From positions 24,653 through 88,652 of the forward strand of contig NZ_JPLE01000024.1 in assembly GCF_001010415.1 (NCBI RefSeq): a DNA stretch of 64,000 nucleotides, written 5' to 3'. Below are positions 58,343 through 64,000 of this stretch, one piece after another. The position numbers were made by a program, and so were the translations under genes. This DNA is from Xanthomonas pisi DSM 18956 (GTDB lineage: Bacteria > Pseudomonadota > Gammaproteobacteria > Xanthomonadales > Xanthomonadaceae). How positions within the stretch are numbered: the stretch's first letter is position 1; each line of letters opens with the position of its first letter. The notes beneath the pieces are model-generated. The model worked only from the letters and a program-made list of their open reading frames with translations, searched no databases and had not been told where the DNA came from.

Positions 58343-59093
58343 CATCCTTCCAGTATTCCTTCTTCAGCAAGTACGCCATGAAGGTAAGGAACACCAGGAA
58401 CAGGATCACCCACACGCCCATGCTCTGCCGCTTCAATGCAGCCGGTTCGCCGGCGTACTCGAGGAAGTTGGCGATATCGCGCACGGTCTGGTCGAACTCC
58501 ACCGGCGTCTGTCGTCCCGGCTGCCCAAGCTTCAGTGCCTCCACCGGTTTGTCGCCGGTGGCCTTGTCGGCCGGGCCGAATTGCGCCTGCTGCAGACCTT
58601 GCAGTTCCCATAGCGGATTGGGCATGGACGCGTTCGGGAACAACTGGTTGTTCCAGCCCAGCGGGCGGGTCTGATCCAGATAGAACGACTTGAGGTAGGT
58701 GTAAACCCAGTCGGTACCGCGGACGCGCGCGATCAAGGTCAGATCCGGGGGCGCCTTGCCGAACCATTTGGTCGCCGCATCGTGCGGCATGGTGCCTTCG
58801 ATATGCTCGCCGATCTTGGCCCCGGTGAAGTTGAGGTTGGCCATGACCTCGGCTTCGCTCAGTCCCAGATCGCTGGCCATGCGCGAATAGCGCAGGTACT
58901 TCAACGAGTGGCAGCCGGAGCAGTAGTTCATGAACAACTGCGCGCCGCGTTGCAGCGATGCGCGGTCGCCCAGATCGTTGCCGGCCTGCTGCACCTTTCC
59001 GCCTTCGGCCGCCATTGCGCCAAGGGCCAGCGTCAGGCCGCAGAGTACTGCCGCCACGCGCGACTTCCATGACATCACGATGCGCTTAGTCAT
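58335..59093 (-). CDS. petC: Ubiquinol-cytochrome c reductase cytochrome c1
   Basis: This is the membrane-anchored c-type haem subunit of complex III. The 252-residue protein has a signal peptide (VLCGLTLALGAMA), the haem site CSGCHSLKY, the sixth-ligand methionine region (PNASMPNPLW) and a C-terminal anchor VWVILFLVFLTFMAYLLKK. It overlaps petB by 8 bases and ends the operon. Confidence 0.97.
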   Translation of the reverse strand: MTKRIVMSWKSRVAAVLCGLTLALGAMAAEGGKVQQAGNDLGDRASLQRGAQLFMNYCSGCHSLKYLRYSRMASDLGLSEAEVMANLNFTGAKIGEHIEGTMPHDAATKWFGKAPPDLTLIARVRGTDWVYTYLKSFYLDQTRPLGWNNQLFPNASMPNPLWELQGLQQAQFGPADKATGDKPVEALKLGQPGRQTPVEFDQTVRDIANFLEYAGEPAALKRQSMGVWVILFLVFLTFMAYLLKKEYWKDVH

Positions 59094-60345
59094 GGGTCGT
59101 CACCCGCTCCGGCACCGGCTTGGTCTTGTCCAGCCGCGTCCACACCGGCATGGTGATGAAGAAGGCGAAGTACAGGAAGGTCAGCACGCGTCCCACATAG
59201 GTTTCGTGCGCATCGGTGCCCGGCCCGGAGCCGATCACACCCAGCCACACGAAGCACACCACCAGCACGCCCAGCGCCACCTTCGAGATCCAGCCGCGAT
59301 AGCGCACCGAACGCACCTTGGCACGATCCAGCCACGGCACCAGGAACAGGATGGCGATTGCCGAGAACATCACCAGCACGCCGCCCAGCTTGTTGGGCAC
59401 CACGCGCAACATTGCGTAGTACGGGGTGTAGTACCAGACCGGCTTGATGTGCTCGGGCGTGACCAGCCGATTGGCCTCGGTGAAGTTGTCGTGCTCCAGG
59501 AACAGGCCGCCGAATGCGGGGGCGAAGAAGATGATGAAGGCGGCGATCAGCAGCAAAAAGCCGACACCGACCAGATCCTTCACCGTGTAGTACGGATGGA
59601 ACGGAATGCCGTCGGCGGGCTTGTGCGCATCCCAGCGATTGCCCTTGGGCCCCTTCTTGATCTCCACGCCGTCGGGATTGTTGGAGCCCACCTCGTGCAG
59701 CGCGCCGATGTGCAGCACGATCAGCAGCAACAGCACCAGTGGCAGTGCGATCACGTGCAGCGCGAAGAAGCGGTTGAGCGTGGCATCGCCGGGCAGGTAG
59801 TCGCCCATGATCCACTCGGTCAGCCCGTTGCCGATCACCGGAATGGCGCCGAACAAGGAGATGATGACCTTCGCGCCCCAGAACGACATCTGGCCCCACG
59901 GCAGCACGTAGCCCATGAAGGCTTCCGCCATCAGCACCAGGTAGATCAGCATGCCCAGGATCCACACCAGCTCGCGCGGTTTCTGGTAACTGCCGTACAT
60001 CAGCCCGCGGAACATGTGCAGATACACCACGATGAAGAACAGCGAGGCGCCGGTGCTGTGCATGTAGCGGATCAGCCAGCCCCACTCCACGTCGCGCATG
60101 ATGTATTCGACCGAAGCGAACGCGTCGGCGGCGCTGGTCTTGTAGTGCATCGTCAGGAAGATGCCGGTGACGATCTGATTCACCAGCACCACGATGGCCA
60201 GCGAGCCGAAGTAGTACCAGAGGTTGAAGTTCTTCGGTGCGTAGTACTCGCTGATGTGCTTGCGGTAGGTGGGCATCAGCCCGGGTGCGCGTTCATTGAC
60301 CCAATCGAACACGCCGTTGGCGGTACGAACCAGAATATTGCTCAT
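59086..60345 (-). CDS. petB: Cytochrome b subunit of the bc1 complex
   Basis: This 419-residue integral protein carries two b haems and the quinol sites of complex III. It shows NFNLWYYFGSLAI, QIVTGIFLTMHY, SLHMFRG-type LHMFRGLMYGSYQKPREL, WGAKVIISLF, PLVLLLLIVLHIGALHEVGSNNPDG and PEHIKPVWYYTPYYAMLR. It is a full-length, unsplit mitochondrial-type cytochrome b with extra C-terminal helices. Start and stop overlap its neighbours, so the operon is translationally coupled. Confidence 0.98.
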   Translation of the reverse strand: MSNILVRTANGVFDWVNERAPGLMPTYRKHISEYYAPKNFNLWYYFGSLAIVVLVNQIVTGIFLTMHYKTSAADAFASVEYIMRDVEWGWLIRYMHSTGASLFFIVVYLHMFRGLMYGSYQKPRELVWILGMLIYLVLMAEAFMGYVLPWGQMSFWGAKVIISLFGAIPVIGNGLTEWIMGDYLPGDATLNRFFALHVIALPLVLLLLIVLHIGALHEVGSNNPDGVEIKKGPKGNRWDAHKPADGIPFHPYYTVKDLVGVGFLLLIAAFIIFFAPAFGGLFLEHDNFTEANRLVTPEHIKPVWYYTPYYAMLRVVPNKLGGVLVMFSAIAILFLVPWLDRAKVRSVRYRGWISKVALGVLVVCFVWLGVIGSGPGTDAHETYVGRVLTFLYFAFFITMPVWTRLDKTKPVPERVTTHD

Positions 60346-60989
60346 CAGGCAGCCCCCGTGCTTTTGGCCGACGTACCGGCACCATCCGGATCGACGCCGA
60401 TCACCAGCGTGTTGTCGTCCACATAGTGATGCGGGGGCACCAGCAGATTGATCGGTGCGGGCACACCGTCGAAGACGCGGCCGGACATGTCGAAGCGCGA
60501 TTTATGGCACGGACAGAAGTAGCCGCCCTTCCACTGCGGGTCGTAGGGCTCGGGCCGGATTTCGGCCACCATTTCCGGCGAGCACCCCAGATGCGTGCAC
60601 AGTCCGACCAGCACCGAGATGTCGGACTTGATCGAACGGTACTCGGGGTTCTTCAGCACGTATTCGGGCTGCTGGTCCTTGTTCTCGGACTTGGGGTCCT
60701 TGAGCCGGTCGTCCAGCGACGGCAATGCGTCGAGCATCGCCTTGGAGCGTTTGACGATCCAGATCGGCTGACCGCGCCATTCCAGAACCAGCCGTTGCCC
60801 TTCCTGCAAGGCGCTGATGTCGGCGGTCACCGGTGCGCCGGCCAACTTGGCGCGTGCACTGGGATTCCACGACTTCACGAACGGAACTGCAACAAATCCT
60901 GCTCCGACCGCACCGACCACGGCCGTCGTCGCGGTCAAAAACCGGCGACGCCCGATATCAGCAGGTGCGTTAACCCCATCGTTGGCCAT
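60345..60989 (-). CDS. petA: Rieske iron-sulfur subunit of the bc1 complex
   Basis: The first gene of the petABC operon. The 214-residue protein has a twin-arginine signal (RRRFLTATTAVVGAVGAG) that also anchors it, and the [2Fe-2S] ligands in CTHLGCSPE and CPCHKSRFDMSG. The stop overlaps the petB start by one base. It transfers electrons from ubiquinol to cytochrome c1. Confidence 0.98.
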   Translation of the reverse strand: MANDGVNAPADIGRRRFLTATTAVVGAVGAGFVAVPFVKSWNPSARAKLAGAPVTADISALQEGQRLVLEWRGQPIWIVKRSKAMLDALPSLDDRLKDPKSENKDQQPEYVLKNPEYRSIKSDISVLVGLCTHLGCSPEMVAEIRPEPYDPQWKGGYFCPCHKSRFDMSGRVFDGVPAPINLLVPPHHYVDDNTLVIGVDPDGAGTSAKSTGAA

Positions 60990-61356
60990 CCGGCTCTCCG
61001 ATCTTGATTAGGTAGCGTGAGGCTGCCAACGGCTGGCGGGGGGTCCAGCCGCGATGAATCGACCGCAGTGTAGCGGAACGCTTAATGCACAGACAATGCA
61101 ATGTACGCAGTCGGGCATGTGCGATGCAATGGCCGATGTGTGCGCGCCTCGGATGCTGCAGGCCAGGCGCGATGCCTTGTGCGGTGGCTGTGACGCAGTA
61201 CGCGCGCGCAGCGCATTCGTTCGAGGGCGGGATGACGCAGCGGCGGCATCGCAACGCAGGTGCAGCATTGGCGACTACGCGAACGACTTGGCCTCATCGG
61301 GGTGACCACCACAGCGCCGCATGCTGCATCTGCAAGCACCGGGACCAACCCGCTGC
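60990..61356. other. Intergenic region upstream of petA
   Basis: This stretch contains the presumed petABC promoter and the end region of the transglycosylase gene. It is slightly lower in GC than the flanking genes. No gene or RNA is recognised. Confidence 0.5.
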
Positions 61357-62337
61357 TCAGTTGGCAGTTGTGCTCTGACCGCGATAACGGCCGGCCAGCA
61401 GGCCGACGCGTTGCACGTAGCGCTGGGTCTCGCTGTAGGGCGGTACGCCGCCATAACGATCCACGGCACCCTCGCCGGCGTTGTAGCCAGCGGCCGCTAG
61501 CGTGAGATCGCCATTGAAGCGCTTCAGCAACCACGACAGATATTGCACACCGCCGCGAATATTTTGCGATGCGTCATAAGCATCGCTGACGCCGAAGCGG
61601 CGCGCAGTGCCCGGCATCAACTGCATCAACCCCTGCGCACCGGCGCGGCTGAGCGCCAGCGGGTTATACGCCGACTCGGCATGGATGATGGCGCGCACGA
61701 TCGCCTCTTCGACCCCGAACTCGCGCGCCGCCGATGCGATCTCCTGCTGATAGGCCGCGGTGTTGAGCCGGATTGCGCCGAAGTTGACGCCCGGCTTGGC
61801 GCCGCAGGCGTAACAGGTCTCGATGAAGCTGTAGTGGATGGTGCGCAGCCCTTCGATGCTGGCCACCTGGCGCGGACGTGCGCTGGTGTAGTGGCGCACG
61901 CCGTCCTTCATATAAGAGTAGACCTGTCCGCTCACCACGCGGCGCGGGTTGACCGCAGCGGCCGGCGCAGCGGCGGGCATGATCGATGTCGCACGCTCTG
62001 CCACCGGCAGCGTAGGCGCAGCCACAGCCGTCCCGGCAGCGCGGCGTGGTGGCGGGCTGATGATGGTGGCGGGCGCACCGCTGTCGATCGAAGCGACGGA
62101 CCGGGCCGACGCATTGGACACTGCCGCGGCAGGAGGCATTGGCGCAGCTGGCAGACGGCGGACCGAGCGATCGGGGGTGTAGCTGCTGATGACACTGCAG
62201 GCCGCACCGCTCTGGCGCTTGCTCAGGTAGCTGGTGATGCCGTCGCCGCTGACGCACTTGTACAGCGTGCCGGCGCTGGCCGGCGCAGCCGACAACGCGA
62301 CAAACAACAGCCCCAGCAATCTTGACATCCCCTTCAT
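61357..62337 (-). CDS. Lytic transglycosylase, SLT domain
   Basis: A 326-residue exported peptidoglycan lyase. A signal peptide (LLGLLFVALSAAPASA) is followed by a short DUF4124-like segment (GTLYKCVSGDGITSYLSKRQ), an Ala/Pro-rich linker and a C-terminal SLT domain with IIHAESAYNPLALSRAGAQGLMQLMPGTA, where the glutamate is catalytic, and AAAGYNAGEGAVDRYGGVPPYSET. It lies 49 bases after the WYL regulator on the same strand. A longer frame upstream is antisense noise. Confidence 0.93.
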   Translation of the reverse strand: MKGMSRLLGLLFVALSAAPASAGTLYKCVSGDGITSYLSKRQSGAACSVISSYTPDRSVRRLPAAPMPPAAAVSNASARSVASIDSGAPATIISPPPRRAAGTAVAAPTLPVAERATSIMPAAAPAAAVNPRRVVSGQVYSYMKDGVRHYTSARPRQVASIEGLRTIHYSFIETCYACGAKPGVNFGAIRLNTAAYQQEIASAAREFGVEEAIVRAIIHAESAYNPLALSRAGAQGLMQLMPGTARRFGVSDAYDASQNIRGGVQYLSWLLKRFNGDLTLAAAGYNAGEGAVDRYGGVPPYSETQRYVQRVGLLAGRYRGQSTTAN

Positions 62338-62386
62338 GCGGCGGAGTGTCCCAGCTTGCCCCGGGCTTGCCAAGAGGCAGCAGCGC

Positions 62387-63352
62387 TCAGGCCGACGGCC
62401 GGTGCAGTCGCGTCCGCAAGGCGTCCAGCGCATCGAGCAGAGGTTGCCGCATGGCGGCCGGCGCGATCGCCTCGAATGGCAGCTCAAGCAATAGCAGATT
62501 GGCGGCAAGCGCCGGCATGGTCGGCGCGCCCAGCCCCAGCCAGCAGTGGCCAGCCCCGTCTGCCTCCAGCGCGCCCAGCCAGGGTGGAACCTGCGCGGCA
62601 AGCATCTCCAGCGTGCCGGGCAGCCGCACCCGCGCCCGACACGGAAACGGCGCTTCGCCGATGGCCTTGCGCAGCAGTTGAAGCGGATCTTCCGGCAGCG
62701 CCCGGGCATCGAACCTGGCGCCGGTGGGCACCGCCAGATCGATACGGTCGGCGCGCAGCGTGCGCCAGTCCTGGCGTTCGCAATCCCAGGCCAGCAGGTA
62801 CCAGCGCCGGCCGTAGTTGACCAGCAGCGCCGGCTCGACGCAGCGGGTGATGGCCGCGCCGGAGTGGCGCCGATAGTCCAGCCGCAGCGTGGTGCGGTCG
62901 CGGCAGGCGCCGGCAAGCTGGGTCAGCAGGGCCGCATCCACCCGCGTTCCCGGCTCGGCAATCGGCATGCTTGCCATGGCCGCATGCGCCGCGCTGGCGC
63001 GTTGACCGCTCCGCCGCGGCAGCAGCGGGTCCAGTTTTGCCAGCACGCGGGCGGCGGCGGCATCCATGCCGGCGATGGCCGGCGCCGCCGCGCGCAGGGC
63101 GATCGCCACGGTCAGCGCCTCTTCCTCCTCGAACAGCAGCGGCAAGGCCGCCGCGCCCTGCCCGAGGCGGTAACCGCCGCCGGATCCCGGCGCCGCATGC
63201 ACCGGGTAGCCGAGCTCGCGCAACCGCTCGACATCGCGCCGCAGGCTGCGCGGGTGCACCTCCAGGCGCTCGGCAAGCGCAGCGCCCGGCCAGCTGCGCC
63301 CACCTTGCAGCAAGGAAAGCAGTCGCAGCAGACGGGCAGCGGTCGAAGCCAT
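62387..63352 (-). CDS. HTH-WYL transcriptional regulator (YafY-like)
   Basis: A 321-residue regulator. An N-terminal winged helix-turn-helix (ALAERLEVHPRSLRRDVERLRELGYPV) is followed by a WYL ligand-sensing domain with the signature NYGRRWYLLAWDCERQDWRTLRADRI and a C-terminal WCX extension. It diverges from a GST gene, and a perfect palindrome lies 11 bases upstream of its start, so autoregulation and GST control are likely. Confidence 0.94.
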   Translation of the reverse strand: MASTAARLLRLLSLLQGGRSWPGAALAERLEVHPRSLRRDVERLRELGYPVHAAPGSGGGYRLGQGAAALPLLFEEEEALTVAIALRAAAPAIAGMDAAAARVLAKLDPLLPRRSGQRASAAHAAMASMPIAEPGTRVDAALLTQLAGACRDRTTLRLDYRRHSGAAITRCVEPALLVNYGRRWYLLAWDCERQDWRTLRADRIDLAVPTGARFDARALPEDPLQLLRKAIGEAPFPCRARVRLPGTLEMLAAQVPPWLGALEADGAGHCWLGLGAPTMPALAANLLLLELPFEAIAPAAMRQPLLDALDALRTRLHRPSA

Positions 63353-63362
63353 GGCCAGACGA

Positions 63363-63389
63363 TATTGCGGACAGAAACTGTCCGCAATA
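63363..63389. promoter_or_regulatory. Perfect palindromic operator between the WYL regulator and GST
   Basis: TATTGCGGACA (63363-63373) and TGTCCGCAATA (63379-63389) are exact inverses around GAAAC. It lies 11 bases from the regulator's start codon and 73 bases before the GST. YafY-type regulators commonly bind TGTCC-like palindromes beside their own gene; binding here is inferred. Confidence 0.85.
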
Positions 63390-63461
63390 GCTCCGTAGGA
63401 TCGTCATACCAGCAATGCCATTGCACCCGCCCCATCACCCCCTGATCCCAAGGAGCCAGCC

Positions 63462-64000
63462 ATGTCCGACGACCGCCATATCACCCTGTTCCACAATCCC
63501 CGCTCGCGTTCGCGCGGTGTCCTGGTGCTACTGGAGGAACTGCGCGCCAGCTACAGCCTGCAGGTCATCGATCTGGAAAAGGAGCAGCAGCTTGCGCCGG
63601 AGTTCCTTGCGATCAACCCGATGGGCAAGATTCCGACGATCGTGCACGGCGACAGCGTGGTGACCGAACAGGGCGCCATCTACCAGTATCTGGCCGAGCT
63701 GTACCCGGAAGCCGGCCTGTCGCCCGCGCCGGGCGACGCCGACCGCGGCGCCTACCTGCGCTGGCTGGCCTTTTACGGCGCGGCGTTCGAGCCGGCGATC
63801 GTCGACCTTGCACTCAAGCGCACGCCCCCGCCGCGCTCGCTCTCGCCCTATGCAGACTGCGACACCGTACTGAACGTGGTCTACGCACAGCTGGCGCAGG
63901 GCGACTATCTGCTGGGCACGCGCTGCAGCGCAGCCGACGTGCTATGGGGCGGCGCCTTGGCATGGATGGTGCAATTCGGCCTGATCGACCCGCCCGCCCC
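63462..64000 (+). CDS. Glutathione S-transferase, C-terminus cut by window edge
   Basis: A GST read to the end of the window (179 residues seen). The thioredoxin-like domain has LFHNPRSRSRGVLVLLEEL, the glutathione-binding INPMGKIPTIVHGD and TEQGAIYQYLAELYP; the C-terminal helical domain begins DRGAYLRWLAFYGAAFEPAI. AAGGAG lies 9 bases before the ATG. It is probably under the divergent WYL regulator and may detoxify an electrophile that the regulator senses. Confidence 0.93.
   Translation, partial: MSDDRHITLFHNPRSRSRGVLVLLEELRASYSLQVIDLEKEQQLAPEFLAINPMGKIPTIVHGDSVVTEQGAIYQYLAELYPEAGLSPAPGDADRGAYLRWLAFYGAAFEPAIVDLALKRTPPPRSLSPYADCDTVLNVVYAQLAQGDYLLGTRCSAADVLWGGALAWMVQFGLIDPPA

Noticed and set aside
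1..64000. CRISPR array, prophage, integron or intact insertion sequence
   Set aside because: I found no evenly spaced direct repeats, no integrase or transposase, and no attachment-site pair. The only dispersed repeats are the MITE-like and REP-like elements.

Overview
The window is a chromosomal segment of a Xanthomonas species (Xanthomonadaceae, Gammaproteobacteria). The basis is high GC throughout, a 689-residue FimX of the Xanthomonas type, a GumN-like TraB-family protein, an AcvB/VirJ protein, a short H-NS-like protein with Xanthomonas-style spacing, and intergenic repeats whose arms read GTAGGAGCGCACC...GGTGCGCTCC. I cannot name the species from sequence alone. The content is almost entirely core genome. 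I see no prophage, integron, CRISPR array, secretion-system cluster or intact insertion sequence. About 54 protein genes and one tRNA are supported; the first and last genes run off the window.

Layout. 1-9.7 kb: amidohydrolase and an unrecognised exported protein; the divergent efp/epmB pair (elongation factor P and its lysine-modifying enzyme); a PhnD-like binding protein translationally coupled to a HAMP-GGDEF-EAL protein; trmJ; suhB with a duplicated 3' end and twin hairpins; sodA. 9.9-20.3 kb: a barnase-like/barstar pair, uup, an alpha/beta hydrolase, dbpA followed by a MITE-like repeat, apt, selO, a lipoprotein esterase, a GST and a cold shock gene. 20.6-28.9 kb: yaiI, yaeQ, a YhiN-type flavoprotein, fimX, htpX, gluQ, phbB and phaR. 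28.9-39 kb: the conserved leftward block nnr-tsaE-amiC-mutL-DUF1684-TraB, with queG and xseA divergent. 39-49.2 kb: VirJ/AcvB, an FGE-domain lipoprotein, rnd, the second MITE copy, an H-NS-like gene, tRNA-Ala(CGC), a tiny unlisted ORF, a GAF/degenerate-GGDEF protein, and mcp-cheW behind a flagellar sigma-28-type promoter. 49.5-64 kb: mpg overlapping tail-to-tail with lhr, an SDR, DUF3301, sspA-sspB plus an orphan, the cytochrome bc1 operon petABC, a lytic transglycosylase, and a WYL regulator divergent from a GST across a perfect palindrome.

How it works together. Themes are translation and tRNA quality (EF-P, EpmB, TrmJ, TsaE, QueG, GluQ, RNase D, DbpA), DNA repair (MutL, XseA, Mpg, Lhr), envelope remodelling (AmiC, lytic transglycosylase, HtpX, VirJ) and cyclic-di-GMP or motility signalling (one catalytically intact GGDEF-EAL protein, degenerate FimX, degenerate GAF-GGDEF, MCP/CheW). 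The most unusual material is small and non-coding: the paired MITE-like element with nested hairpins, the suhB-tail duplication, and the WYL operator. The most interesting gene pairs are the binding protein/GGDEF-EAL pair and the membrane-anchored barnase/barstar pair.
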